From Rotaria macrura (lineage: Eukaryota; Rotifera; Eurotatoria; Philodinida; Philodinidae): a DNA stretch of 64,000 bases. The notes below the pieces were generated by a model, which saw nothing but the letters and a program-made list of their open reading frames with translations, did not search any database and was not told where the DNA came from. Positions 26,564 to 40,306 of the stretch are shown in pieces. The stretch lies in NCBI GenBank assembly GCA_900239685.1, contig OENT01000143.1, positions 123,867-187,866 on the forward strand. Reading direction: 5' to 3'. The translations under genes were made by a program, and so were the position numbers. Each line of letters begins with the position of its first letter. Positions within the stretch are counted from its first letter, which is position 1.

Positions 26564-27935
26564 GAAATTTAGTGTCAATTATAGAAACATAAATCTGACG
26601 AACGACAAAAAGAATGTTCTATTTTAAATGTTTTCTCTGCGTTCGTGGAACTGATGTTGTTGGTCGTTTGGCTAAACAAAGATAAAAATAAATAAATGTA
26701 ACATCGATATCCAAATTTCGTCTTGTTTTAAAGCATATCTTATTAGATTTCAAGAAATACAGATTATGAATGTGAATAATCTGTACAGTATTAAAAACTA
26801 ATAATCGATTAGAGACATTTAAAAAAACACATTCTTTTAGGTGTTACGAATCGAATTTGTTCGATAAACTATGAATGGATTCATGAATGAAGCATGAGTT
26901 CTCAAAAATTATTGCTTTTAAAGTATCATATCTATATAGTTTCGAAATTTACAAGCTGAAAATTGAGATGTACATAGATCTTGATATGCACCAGAATTGA
27001 AATATCAAAGGCGATGATAGCAGACACTATAGAAACGATCAATCACATGACTAATGGATATGTCAACAATTGCAAGTTCATAGTTACAGACTGTTTAATG
27101 AATATGTTTTCGTTATAAAAAAAATGGGACACACTTTGCTAAGAAAAATATTCCGGATCCAATAAAAAAAAAGCGAATACTTCAATGTATTGAGAAAGCA
27201 ATCTAATAAATGTCATTCATTCTTTCGAAAAAGAAATAAGTGCAAAATAAATAACTACTAGTTATTAAGGCCATAAATGATGAAGTACTTCAAATAAGAG
27301 ATATTCAGCGATGTCTAAATAATCTTTAAGGAAAAGCTAAGAAGAAGAAAAGATGACAAATCCGATAAGATGTCTTGCCTGACATGATGTATACTTTGTA
27401 TCATGATGTCTATACGTAGTGATGAGCAATAGTAAGAAGGGATTTCCATTGCGAGAACAAAAATGAAGCTAATATATAAAAATTGGTCACTAAATATCTA
27501 ATCATATATGTCATCTGAAGGTAAAGATGGATGAATCTTTTTATGCCATTCAGATAAAGTATAGAGAATGTTGTTTATATCCCATCGACATTTTAAACTA
27601 AGCTAATGTTTTACGAATCACAGTCAGAAAGTGTCTTTTGTCAATACATATGCACTCAAAGTAACACGTCAACATGTAATATTATTATCCAATTTCGACT
27701 TTCGTGACATGAGTTTTCGATCAACTTAACCGTATAGAAAAAAAGAAGTCTTATAAAACATTAATATTGGCTTGTAGAAATAGAACACTGTTTTGAGTCA
27801 TCAGGTGATATGTGAACGAAATACTTATACTCATGTAAAACTGCATATTTCTACTGGAAAATTTTTAAAGTTTACATTACTAATAGAATGTTTCTGTTTA
27901 CTATCGAGACCAGTACTGGCCTTCGGTCAAATCTA
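26564..27935. other. Convergent intergenic interval
   Basis: About 1.4 kb of AT-rich sequence between the 3' ends of the adenylyl cyclase (+) and KATNIP (-). No open frame with recognisable content and no repeat array was seen. Confidence 0.6.
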
Positions 27936-30900
27936 TCAACACACTAGAATGTAGAAGTAACTCTCTGAGTCTATCGAAGCTGAACTGCTTCGGTCGCGAT
28001 GCCAAAGATTTCCATAACACGAAACTTACTGTAGTCAACAGATTGATTTTGATTTGATATTTGACAAGTAGTTGGTTCCGATGAAGTTTTATTTCTAAGG
28101 ATAAATCGATTTCATAATCATCTAGATAAACGATAACGCGTCGAACTACTTACGCCAAAACAGTTTGTTTTTCATGATCAGTCAGAAGTGTTTCATCGGA
28201 AAATAAAATAGTGTTAAATGGAACGTTATGTTTACGTTTATCATTTTCATTGTCACTCATTTTATCTAAGATACCGGTCCAAACAAGTAAATCATCGACA
28301 AGTAACTAAGAAAATGTATTTTAATAAAGCAATGATACATTCGAGCATGATCGTACGTACAGAAAATTCTCGAACACCCCGATTAGGTGTTTTAGCATAA
28401 TTCCATATTTTTATCATCGATACAGATGTCGGCCGATCGAATATTACAAAAACTCGATTGATCTTAAATAAAATTGTAGAACATACTATTAGTTTTTGTG
28501 TTACATATTGTAATACATTCCCATTACCACATTGAGCAAGATAGGTGCCACCCAAGAATGTGCACCATCGACATCATTATTTTCACCATCGATCAATTTA
28601 TCTGGTGTACGGATATCGTCATCCGTACCTGGATTAAGTGTATTAACACTATGTGGATAAGCAGCAACGTCTATACAAATAAATTACAAACAATTATTTT
28701 CTCTTTCTAGAATCTGTTTTAATAAAAATGAAGGAATTCATTACTCTGTTCAGCTAAGCCGATTTGTTCACCATTTTCATCGTAAAATTCGATACCATTT
28801 AATCCGATGTAATAAGCATCACCATGTGTTGAATGAAGTTGAAACTCATAAATAACTAAGTATAAAAATCATTGACTTTCAAGCTTTCTTTTCATCGTAT
28901 AGAGATTATTGGCAAACAAAAATTCTCATACTATTGGATAGACAATCATAGTAATTCCTTATCGGAAATTCTACTGTTCAATAGTCATCATAGAGATTTA
29001 TATGTATCTAATAAAATTCCTGTTTCAAATATGATCCATGAGAACGATTTGAACGTATTTTAATTCTATCAGGAGTGGAACAATTTCAAAAAGTGTCATA
29101 TCCCTGATGTTATTTATTTTTCAGAATTGTTTCACTTCACTGGGTTGTAAGAAAAATCTATTGAATGAAAATATCATCAGTTCGAAAAATTGATAATAAA
29201 CTCGTTTAAACATATTAGTGTAACTCGTGAGGTATTAACAAATCCAATAAGATCTGGTTATATAGGGAAACTAGTTTGATTTGATCTACTTTGAGATGCT
29301 ATTCTGTTACTTAATGGTTCAGTAATGTAATTTGGTAAGTAGTTCATATGTAACAGAACAAAACTTTGTGTTTTAATACAACCTCAACCGATATACCGAA
29401 AGCGTCTGAATTGAAGGGATTCAATCGTTCTCCAATATTGTTGATTTATAAGAATACTTACATCCATTTGGCATTGTTATATCTGAAACACTACCATGAT
29501 TATTGGCTGGCACTTGTCTACAACATTAAATGAATCATGTCCGTTGCTCTTTTTTCAATGTCGTCTTACTTGTTTTGTTTTCGGTTTTGTTCTTCGTCTA
29601 TCATTATTCTTCCATGAGCAAATACAATTTCTTGTACAAAATCAAAATAACAATGGCCAGGCGCACGTCTCAATAGAAAACCTTGTCTTGGTGAAATAAT
29701 TTTATCGTTCAATTGTACATGAAGTCGTTTAATCTATGCAAATAGAGAATTACATACATCGTACTATTCTGTTTGTTCTCATGAAAAATCGAGAAACGAA
29801 AAACCTACTCCTCGATAAGTATCATCTGGTGATTTGTTATAATTCCATATACGTAAGCCATGTAGTCTTTTCGATACACTCAATGTTATTAGAATACGTA
29901 ATTTCTCTTTCTTATTAAATGGAGATAACCACATGTGATTTTCATCACATGTTACATTTTCACTATCGAATAATCTAGAATAATTTCAAACGATCTTGGA
30001 TTACGATGAAAATTTTTGCATCGCATTACTTATCGAGCGTTTGATAACTATTGGCATGATTCAGCTCTAATGTTGTATCGCGAGGACGAACGTCAAACGA
30101 GTGTATAACACAGTCGGCATCATTAACATCAACTACTTCAAGGCCGGTTAAGCCACAATAATCATCGTAACCCCACGTTTCTGTTACCGTCAATATTAAT
30201 TCTACAAACATAACATCATGTAATAGATTAGATGATTACTAGCTGCGCAGTGATCTATATACTTTTTCCGTAAAATTCTATCATTTGATTTGTTGCAGAT
30301 GGATGTATTGCTGTGAAAGGTCGTCGAAATGTAGCACGTGTCATGGGTCGAACCTAGTTTCATAGATTGATTTTCTTCATCGTCGAGATATTACATTAAC
30401 TTACATCTGCTCCTTCGATAGTTGATTGATTCGTGCCTGTTTTCGTATTGTCATTGTCATCTTGAGTAGCTTCTTGATCAACGTACATTTCATCATTGCT
30501 GGAGATTTTTTCAAGAATTCGATCGTCAGTAGTAAATAAAATAGTCTAGATTTAACAAAATACATAGAATTATTTCAATTGTTATTGTTTCCAAAAAATG
30601 AACAAAAAATAAGATTTTGTTAAACAAACTTCTCCGTAAGCTGATGGATCATTAGTGGCAACTATGTTCCCACATGCTTGAGCTATTTCACCTTTGAATA
30701 TAGTGTGACCATCGAGTGAAATTTCGACATCTTTAGCACCACGTGCTGAATGGATCCGGTTTTTATTGTAGTTCTAGAATGAAAAGAAATACATATGAAC
30801 TGATCATATGGTAATAAACGAATGTGTTAGTAAATTGATTGAAGAAATGTTGATGAATCTGTATCTAAGAGTGAACTGAGCGAATAAGATTTAGCAGATA

Positions 30901-33900
30901 GATGATTTCTAAAGTTGTAATGTCGTAGTTTTTTATGTTCCTAATTGTATTTTTACTATTTGAATCATCATGCGTTATAGGATAAAGCAAAGCATTGAGC
31001 TATTCGATTCTAAAGGCTAATTGCACATGTTATCGACAGCGGATGTAGAAAGAGAAGATGTGAATATTTGTTCATTAAGAAATCAAATCTGCATAAAATA
31101 ATTATAGCCAATGTTAAAACGCAAATAGTAAAAATGGTTTCTGATTTAGAAGAAAAACAGATGATCGTAGCCTTTAAATGTGGAAGCAGGTCAAAATTCA
31201 GGCGATGGTATTTTTCAAATTCTATTCATGTTGTTAATAGTTGGAAAGAATTTGAAAAAGGATAGAAAATAATTCAAATTATTGAAAGGATTCTTCCTCA
31301 AGATTGATGAATTTAAATAATTCAACCGTACTGTTTGACAGTTGAAAATCACCAGAAATTTAAGAAAATCCTACAAGAATTTTCAGACGTTCATATTAAA
31401 ATTCGAACATCATATTTCTGTTCTTGTCATCGAGCTGTATCTAGTTTAGAAGATGTCTGAATAGCACTTTTTCCTTAATGTTTTCTTCTTGAAAATTTCA
31501 AATCTATTTTTGTGTCTAGTGTCGTATACAAGATCGTATTTAGCTCGACGAACAAAATTCATATCGATACTTCATACACGTAAACACGTGATTGATGGTT
31601 GCGACACTGATTAGATTTGCGTATGTTAGTGACAAGCAAATTATCATTCTTGCATCATGAAGAACTGATTTATGAAATTTAGCTGCTTCCTTAGAGCAAT
31701 ATTAAGAAGTTAGCTTTTCTGAATACTGCCAACGGTCAAGTGCCTGAGTGGAATTTTTTTCCAAGAAAAGAATCCTCTGAATTACTGAAATCTTTTTCAA
31801 ACTCTTCAAAATTCGAAGAAAAACTGATGTTCGACATATTTGTTCAGCAGTTGATGCTATGCTGGAGTATTATTGTCCAACATAAACGCTGTATGAATTC
31901 AATGCAGATTACAGGTTTAAATATTTGAATGTAAAAGAAAAACGAAATTCTTACCCATATTCTGATCATTGCAATTTTTGCTGGTTGTTCAAATGTAAGA
32001 TAAATAAAATGATTATTACCAGTAGTGAATGGTGCTAGCCACATATGAATATCGTCTCGAGTTTTATTAACGCCATCAACTAAATTTTTTACAATACGTG
32101 GATCATTACCATATTCGGGTAGAATATTGATGTCGGCTGGATCTGCTGTAATCTATTAAAGAAATCAGCAGCTCAATTTCTATTCATAGACTAGAAGCAA
32201 TTATTTGTTACTTTTTTAATTGGTATTGGAGCACCTTCAGCAGAAAATATTTCAATGCCATTTAAACCAACGTAGTGGCGATCACCCCATGTTGTCTTTA
32301 AATTTAAAACTAATTGTTCACCATTAGGTAATTCAGGTATTGAAAATCTATAGAAGACTTTTTTATTCGAATGAATAAATAAATCAATGTATGTTTTTAC
32401 TGCTCTTGATCGTTTTCATTTTCAGATTTTGAAGCACCAGTTGGAAGATATTCTTCAGCTCTTTCATCTAGTTGATTGAGAAATAATTCATCGATTGAAT
32501 TGATAGAAATTTAACTTTAATATACTTTCAACCATTCCACGATGTCGTCGACTGAATAGATCAATCTGAGTAATTGATTTCTCGAGCCAATCTGCTTGAC
32601 GATCTAAAGGTTTTTCATACGAAAAAGATTGCTCATAAATTGATAGAATATATACCATTGGAAGCACTATCTCGAAATACATTTCGTCTATTGGATGTTT
32701 GGTTTGGTTGAGATGACTTTTGATCTTTAATTTCAGAACCAATATGAACTTCTCTGAAAAGCAAACAAAAACAGAGATATTACATTTCTTTTGTGTATTA
32801 AAGAATGACATTTTTAAAGGTTTACTTTGGGTGTGAAAAATTTTCAAGATCAAGACTATCAATAGTTTTTGCACCACCACTACCACTGCCACTTGCAAAT
32901 AATTGTTGATTATTTCTATGAGTACTTGTATTCTTTACTAAATCACCTCCGGCAAGTCGGGCTCCTATTTTGATGATAAGCAGATTTATATATGAACTAC
33001 TTAACTATTAATGTTAAATATTTATTATGATGACTTTGTAAAAATGTCGTTATGAAATTAAATGTTATAAGGAGGAATAGCATTTATTCAAGAAGATATC
33101 AAAAATCTTAGAACTAGAAGAGCTTATCATCATACTAAATCAGATTTTCAACCAATATATTTTAGAGATTATGTTTGATGTTGTTCAATGGCCTATTCAA
33201 TGATTATAACATAAACAATTATTTTCTAATATTACCCGGTCGTTTTTCTCCCGGTATTGGTGCATGATATCTTCCAGCCGTAGGAGCTTTCGGTATATCT
33301 CGTCGATTCATTTATTCGTAAAATAATGTATTCGCTTCTTTGACAATCAATAAAGAAACAACGATGTACGAAAAAAAATCACCATTATGTTCCGTTCTTT
33401 CTTATTTTTGATTGAGGTTGCCAAGATGCCTTCTTCACTGCGTAACGATTGAGAGTAAGAGGAAAGAAAAAAAACTCCTTTTTTCTGATTCCTTTTTTTT
33501 CAGATAATGTTCCGTTATATGACTGCAAATATAGAAAAATAATAAAGTAGCCTTACCTACCTACCATTGTCGATAGACGGTATGTTTGCTGTTGAGAATT
33601 AGTTAAAGGAACTGTGGCTGTTATGTCATCAAGAGATAAGGCTATGAGAATTGTCCATTAAAAAAGAACGTATTTAAATATGACTAAAAACTTACAGAGG
33701 CCTTGATTGTAATCTTCACTATCTTCGTCAGATTTCTCTTGTGATTTAGTTTTTCTAAACCAATTTGGCATCCAACTCTGATCAACACTGATTGATGTCA
33801 TTAAACGATAAGTCATGTGATTATTTACAGTATTTGATCGTATTTGATCTGCATCAAGTTCAATCAGTTGTTCATCGATATGTGGAATCTTGTTTTTATG

Positions 33901-34455
33901 AACATTAGAATGTGAGATTTGAGAATTAATATCAGCTACAATAGAACCTTGATGAGTTTTGATTTTTGTTTCTACTGTTGATGTCCATTGACGACGACAA
34001 CGAGAATCCGATCGTTGGGATCTTTTTGACAATGTCGGAATTGAAAAGTTTGATAGGAAAGGTGCAGGTGTTTGCATTCGATTCGATGAATCATCGACTC
34101 TTTTACGTACAGCAGACGATGGTCGTCGAGGTGGTGCACTATGAACTCCATTGACATACAATTGAAAGCCATTTTCACGTTGTTTTAGATATTCTTCGTT
34201 TGATTTATGTTCATCATTATATACTTTAATTAGTCTATTTTTTTCTTGTAGTTTCTTTAAATATTCATGATATTTCTTATGAGCCTTAGGACGATGTCCG
34301 GGAATCTAATTCATAAAAAAAACTTCAATCAAAATACAAAATAAAAACAACGAAGAGAAGAATCTCATCGTTCGCCTTACAGCACTTTGACTTCGTAAAG
34401 TTTGTCGCAATGGATTCAAAGATTCAATCGAAGGGTCGAAATGTGTATCAGTCAT
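27936..34455 (-). CDS. KATNIP: KATNIP-like katanin-interacting protein (KIAA0556 family)
   Basis: A ciliary-base protein that binds microtubules and katanin; human loss causes a Joubert-type ciliopathy. Exons from the 5' end: 34455-34381, 34305-33696, 33641-33561, 33298-33236, 32964-32826, 32753-32656, 32603-32526, 32467-32401, 32347-32212, 32152-31955, 30773-30630, 30545-30405, 30353-30263, 30201-30030, 29974-29809, 29733-29570, 29517-29462, 28855-28745, 28670-28528, 28462-28361, 28305-28154, 28094-28030, 27979-27936; about 1031 residues (human about 1618). The N-terminus has a charged helix and the LYVNGVHS motif. Three DUF4457 modules follow (about 404-563, 641-808, 827-996), each with a T(W/H)G-Y-GL-G(I/L)E motif, a W-x-(A/S)-P-(F/I) segment and a (L/I)(R/K)IWNY(N/A)K strand. 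The tail keeps VPFNTILFSDE. The acceptor of exon 4 lacks a pyrimidine tract, and the last exon is chosen only by phase, so both may be wrong. A 1.18 kb intron splits the first IWNYNK motif. Confidence 0.95.
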
Positions 34456-35385
34456 TGTAATTTTATCTACAGGAAGAATGTACAGTAACGAATATTGATC
34501 ATCAAAATAACATTGTGCTTATCAAATGTGACATTCTAAATAGTGTTATTTATGGTTTCAACAATTACATGAATTTTTTCTTTGAACCTAAATTTAGAAC
34601 AAATTTACCTAACGAAAAAAGCAACTTGAATCATCATGTAATCAATTTACACTATGTATACCATAGCGAATGGCAATATAAAATTGATAGAATGCAAACT
34701 CGTCTCACTCATGCTCAACTATTATCGATACAGATTCAAAGTCTTTTCCAAAAAGTAAATGAGAACACCTATTAATAAAGTAGTTTCAATCTCCTAAAAC
34801 AAGATATTACTTCAGAAAGATTAATACGCTTCTCAATCATCAGTTCGATCTAGATATATATATGTATATAAAGTCGATAGCGATGGTTTATTTTATTTAC
34901 ATGATTGTTAAAAACAAACTTGTGGGTGAGAGATGCAAGAAATTTTCGAACTAAATAGAGTCTATTCGTGAGTATTTGTGTAATTGATTACGATATTTGA
35001 TTAAATTCGAAAAAGATTCCATATTTGCAATATTCCAGAATTTTTCATTTTCAATATATCTTAATGTTCATCTGGATTGTTCATTCATTAGAGGTATCTG
35101 AGATACCATGTGTGCACATTTAGACCAGTCATAATCGATTAATAGTGATTTTTGAGCAGTTACAAGTGAGTTCAATTTTTTTAGAAGAGAAATATAGCAT
35201 TATTCAAGAAGAAGATGTCGTTCTTATACATGTGAAATGAAACCCTGGCTTCAACCAATAACAGTACTGTTTTCTAGTTTTACTCTTGCACCATCAATAG
35301 TCAATTACTATATGTGGTTAGAGTACATATATACTTCAAAAAAATCAGATTTCGTCAATCCCAATTTTCTAACTTTTACAATACG
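34456..35385. promoter_or_regulatory. Divergent intergenic segment between KATNIP and PARP
   Basis: About 930 bp separate the two initiator ATGs, which point away from each other, so both 5' UTRs and promoters must lie here unless either gene has a distant leader exon. An 86-codon open frame (34515-34775, +) has no recognisable domain. A short TA-rich run lies near 34853-34870. No definite promoter element can be named. Confidence 0.5.
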
Positions 35386-38300
35386 ATGGCATCGAGTAGC
35401 ACTACAGTAATGGTAGCCGGTCATAATCCTCAATGGGAATGGGAAGGTGATAAAAGTATATGGCAGCAATATCCGACTGATGTCCAACAAGACATATCTC
35501 AAGCATTCGATGCAGGAAATAAAGAGGTTGGCGATAAATTAGTAATCAATTGAATTAAAACATCAGTACAGATGTCTATGTAATTTTTTACAGGTTGATG
35601 TTAACGTAACAGATCAAATAAGTATGACAATTAAATTTAGTGATATGTTACAAGTAAATAAAAAGACGAAATTCATGCGTCGTGTTCGTCTTTGCCTTGA
35701 GTTGAAAGATGATAATGGTTTCTATGTATATGAATGGCAAGATGAAAATAAAAAATGGGAAGCTTATACAGCCGATATTATGATTAAAATAGCAGATGCA
35801 ATTAATAATGATCAAACGAAAGTGTCTGTTACATGTCAAAATCGTTCGTATGATATTGATCTTAAGAAATTGATTCAGACAAATACAAGTACAAATGTTA
35901 CACGAAAAATTCATCGTATGAAATCCAGTGTGTAATATGCTTTTACTTAACATCACATCATATTTAATACATATTGATTTAGTGACAAAATTACCAATGA
36001 ATACTTCCACAACATCGGCAAAACGTTCTCTTGAGGACGATGAAGAGCCAAGCGAGAGCACCAATAAAAAACGTACAGTTTCATCCTCATCGAGAACAGA
36101 AAAGAGCTCATGTAAATGATGGAAATATTCATTTTTTTTTAATACTATTAATCTATTATCTTGTTCCAGTACGTACTGTAACATTAGTTGGTGATCAAGT
36201 ACCGGTTGATTCCGAATGTAAAGTTTTGCATGGACAAGTTCATGTTTACAGTGATAAAACCGACGTATTTGATTGTATGCTTAATCAAGTAAGACTCATC
36301 AATTCATATTACTTAATTGATGTTACATTGTTAATATTAGACCAACATTGGAAATAATAATAATAAATTCTATTTAATTCAACTTCTTGAAACTAATAAT
36401 AGTAAACAATACTATGTGTGGTTACGTTGGTAAGATTCGAATATGGAAGCAAAATCTTATGTCTATTGATTGTTTTTCTTTTTGAAGGGGTCGTGTTGGC
36501 TATGCTGGACAAACTAATTTGATGAAATTCGAAAGTAATCTAAATGATGCCAAGCGATTCTTTTGTCAAAAGTATGTAGTTTGTGTTCGATTTTCATGAT
36601 TATAGATTACGGAAACATGATACTAGACTGAACTTAATCCATTCCTTTATACAACTATAACCCTTCAGGTCGCGTTTAGATTTCATAATAGTGTTCCATT
36701 CATATTTTTGGTCGTAGTACTATGTTTGGTCCCGTCCAGAGTACTACTCATGCAGTGATTTACATAAAGGACTATAACGATCGCATCTATCTTAAATCAC
36801 TTATGCGATGTTGTATCGATTCTGCTATGATATATATTTACTCTCTTGTTCGAAACTAAGAGGCAGGCATATATAGTCTTCTTTCTATCTAGTTGATTGC
36901 TAATTTTTAGTATTCAATTGATAAATCGATCGGTTTGAAAAATTTTAGTTTTTTATTTTGAATTAGATTCAGTGAAAAAACAAAAAATGATTTTTATCAT
37001 CGTGATACATTTACACAAGTTGCTGGAGGATATGATTATGTAAAACTTGATTACAGTTCATCGGTATTATATACTTGATACGTATTGTTTTGAAATTTCA
37101 ATTTTTTTATTGCTTGTAGACGTCGAAAAATAATGATGAAAGCAAGAAAGACACTTCAGAAGTTATTGAAGTACTCAAAAGTCAGCCAATACCAGAATCG
37201 AAACTTGATAAATGTGTTCAAAATATTATTGAATTAATTTGTGATGTACGCTTGATGCAGGACATATTACGTGAAATGAAATTCGATACAAAAAAGAATC
37301 CTCTTGGTAAGAAAAAGAAAGTTCGTTGTATATTTCATTCAACTATTGTTTTCATTTGAAGGTAAGCTTAGTTCTGCACAAGTTAAAGCTGGTTATGCTG
37401 CATTAAAAGAAATCGAAAATTTTATCAATACAAATAATTTTAATGCTGCCTTTATCGAAGCAAATAACAAATATTATACGAGAAGTATGTATCATTTTAT
37501 ATTTTCTTTCAAGTATTGTGAATGATTCTATTTTATTTTCGTTCAGTTCCACATGAATTCGGTAGACATGCTCCACCGTTAATCAAAACCATTGAACACT
37601 TAAAAGTCGAAATAGCATTAATCGAAGCACTTGACGATATTGAAGTCGTATATAAGTCAATAAATAATGATACCAATAATTTACTTAATCCAATTGATCA
37701 ACAATACGAACAATTAAAATGTAAATTAAAACCGATTGAAGAAACCAATGATGTTTATCAGCTCATTGAAAAATATCTTCAATCAACACATGCACCGACA
37801 CATCAAGATTATAAAATGCAAATAGAATCTATATTTGAAGTAGAACGCGAGACTGAAAAAGAAACATTTAATGATGTTGGCAACAAAATGCTTCTTTGGT
37901 AAGTTAAATTTACATATCGAAGAAAATAGTCGAATTCTAAATCTTGTGACAGCATTGAACTATGAAAGGCGATGTAGTTGCATCAAGAAGCTATTCCATT
38001 GGGATAAACATTTCTTTTTCCTATCTACGATCAAAATATCATAGCCTAAACATATGTTAAAAATCTAAATTTCTACTGTATGATTTCGAAGTACGGAATC
38101 CGTACTCATGTTTAATTGTACTGAACCAAATCAAAAAACCTCGCTTATTTTTAACATTTCAGGCATGGATCTCGTCTAACTAACTATGCCGGTATTCTAC
38201 GTCAAGGTTTACGTATTGCACCACCCGAAGCACCAGTCGTAAGTCATACAACAGTCATTTTGAAAGAATATAGATCTGAAAGATATCATTTAGACCGGTT

Positions 38301-38798
38301 ATATGTTTGGAAAAGGTTTATATTTTGCTGACATGAGTAGTAAAAGTGCTAATTATTGTTATGCAAAGCGTGGTCAGAATACTGGTCTTATTCTTCTGTC
38401 TGAAGTAAGCTCTTGCACTGCTTATTCAATAGAGATGGTGTCTTCTATTTTATTCTTCAGGTTGCACTTGGTCAATCCAATGAATTGTTAGATCAGAATA
38501 GTAAGGCGAATGAATTACCAACGGGTTTATCAAGTGTTAAAGCACTTGGTAAATTCTCACCCAATGTCAAAAACGAAGTTAAATTGTGAGTTTGATTGTT
38601 TTCGGCGAAAACCTGACATTATATTTATTCGTGCTTTTTAATAGGAATGATGATGTTACTATACCCATGGGTCCCGGTGAAACAACGGTGATACATAATT
38701 CACAAGGATATACACTCCAATATAATGAATATATTGTTTATGATACCAAACAAGTTCAACTACGATACTTGATTAAACTAAAGTTTTTGTTTAAATAA
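35386..38798 (+). CDS. Poly(ADP-ribose) polymerase with WWE-WWE-WGR-PRD-ART architecture
   Basis: Uses NAD+ to add ADP-ribose polymers to proteins, probably at DNA breaks in the nucleus. Exons: 35386-35541, 35594-35927, 35983-36111, 36170-36288, 36341-36429, 36488-36571, 36967-37063, 37120-37306, 37362-37484, 37547-37898, 38163-38238, 38294-38404, 38461-38585, 38645-38798; 711 residues. Two WWE domains come first (about 13-90 with PQWEWEG, and 94-160 with [13 protein letters not shown]). A Lys/Arg/Ser linker with NKKR, a likely nuclear signal, follows. The WGR domain (about 207-336) contains [15 protein letters not shown]. The helical regulatory domain is about 350-480. The ART domain has LLWHGSR (His558), KSANYCYA (Tyr603) and [10 protein letters not shown] (Glu689), the full H-Y-E triad of polymerising PARPs. 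The body is closest to PARP2 ([18 protein letters not shown]). The WWE pair replaces the basic DNA-binding tail of PARP2. The exon 1 donor could be 35527 instead of 35542; both keep frame. Confidence 0.96.
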
Positions 38799-38799
38799 A
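38794..38799 (+). terminator. AATAAA overlapping the PARP stop codon
   Basis: AATAAA overlaps the TAA stop at 38796-38798. It is probably too close to the stop to be the main signal, but no clearer one was noted nearby. Confidence 0.3.
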
Positions 38800-40306
38800 A
38801 CCGGTTGAACTTAAACAAACTATTTTCATATTGTACTAAGTGTGCATGAGTCATGTTTTTGAGTATTTCATTTTGCTCTATGTATATTTTTGAAAATAGA
38901 AATCCGAGCCTGTTACTTATAGTGAATGGAGTATAAGAATAATAATATCTTCAATTGTGTATTTTGATCGATCGAAGCATAGTGTTCAGCACTATAAAAA
39001 AAAGAATCACTATAAAGAAAATATGAGACATGTATTGACTGAAGCATTAATACAATACATTCAAAAAATGACCTGGAGTGCGATTCCTCATTCAAGCTCA
39101 ATGAGAAGCTTTAAAAGATTTCTAAAAAGCTAGAGAAATTCTAAAACGCTGTTAACGATGAATGTAAGAATAGCAATCCAATATTCAGTTCTCTCTGACA
39201 AAATACGACCATCCTATTGTTGAATTATACGAATAGAAAGTATTATTATGAATAACCTGAGTTTATTGTCTGAGGATGAAAATATCAAAAAGCAATCATT
39301 GACACTTCAAACTATTGAAAATCAGTTTCCCCTAGAAGATATGCATCTTAATCAAGAATGTCCATTATCATCTTGTTCATTGATGCAAACAAAAAAGAAG
39401 TATTTTAAAAAAGACATCGAATTCATCATTGGTTCTTGAAAAGTGAACAGTAGTAATTGTAGTGACAATCATCGACAATCTTAACACAATCATGATCACG
39501 AATTCTTTTATTGCCGTTCTAGTCTCATTCAAACTTCTTGTTAGACTAAATAAGAATTTGAAACGACGAATTAGTCTTGTATTAATTTGTTCACAAACAT
39601 GAACTATCATCATGATAATCAAAATAAAACATAATTTGCACGAAACAGCTTACCACTAATACAAATACAATGACGAGATCCAAAGTAGATGCCGTAGAGA
39701 TCTTGTTCGATTTTCTACTCATTTCTTTATAGACACGTTACCTATCCAACTGATATTTTTCTGGCTGAGTCCAAATGTTTACTCTAAATTGAGATTCACA
39801 TTAGTTCAGATGAATATACTTCAAGAATTTAGTTTCTAACTTCATTCGTCATTGAAACTTGAGTACTCCTGAATAAGACCGATACACTTGAATTGAACAT
39901 GCGACAGGAAAAATTCATTCATGTCAACTTGTCAATGAAACATCTTTTGCTATTTGAACTCCTTTTGTTATCTTGTTAATCAACTTGAATTATGCTTTGA
40001 ACTCATTCAAAAAAATTAATATGAATAACATAAAAGTTGCAACGAATTTCAATATTGTAGTATTGAACAAGTGCTTGATCAAAGTGAAATTCTATTTGAA
40101 CCTTGAAAGAATGATCACTTTATTTTAGATGTTACTTTTATTTTGGAGAAAAGCTTTCTTGCAGAATTACTTGATTACTAGTGACATCTTGATTCTTTTG
40201 TTTGTGAGCTTTGAAGGATCTCTTGGCAATAGATCATTTAAGTGACTATCAAATGGAGTCTATGGAAAAAACGTTTTCGTTTGTTTTTAAAGCAATATTT
40301 TGAAAA
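38800..40306. other. Intergenic interval between PARP and MYCBPAP
   Basis: About 1.5 kb between two plus-strand genes. A 63-codon open frame at 39248-39439 has no recognisable domain. Nothing else was seen; the MYCBPAP promoter should lie in the distal part. Confidence 0.5.

Noticed and set aside
34515..34775. 86-codon plus-strand open frame between KATNIP and PARP
   Set aside because: No recognisable domain, no supporting splice structure, and length within what chance gives in AT-rich DNA over 64 kb.
39248..39439. 63-codon open frame downstream of PARP
   Set aside because: Too short, no domain, no splice partners.
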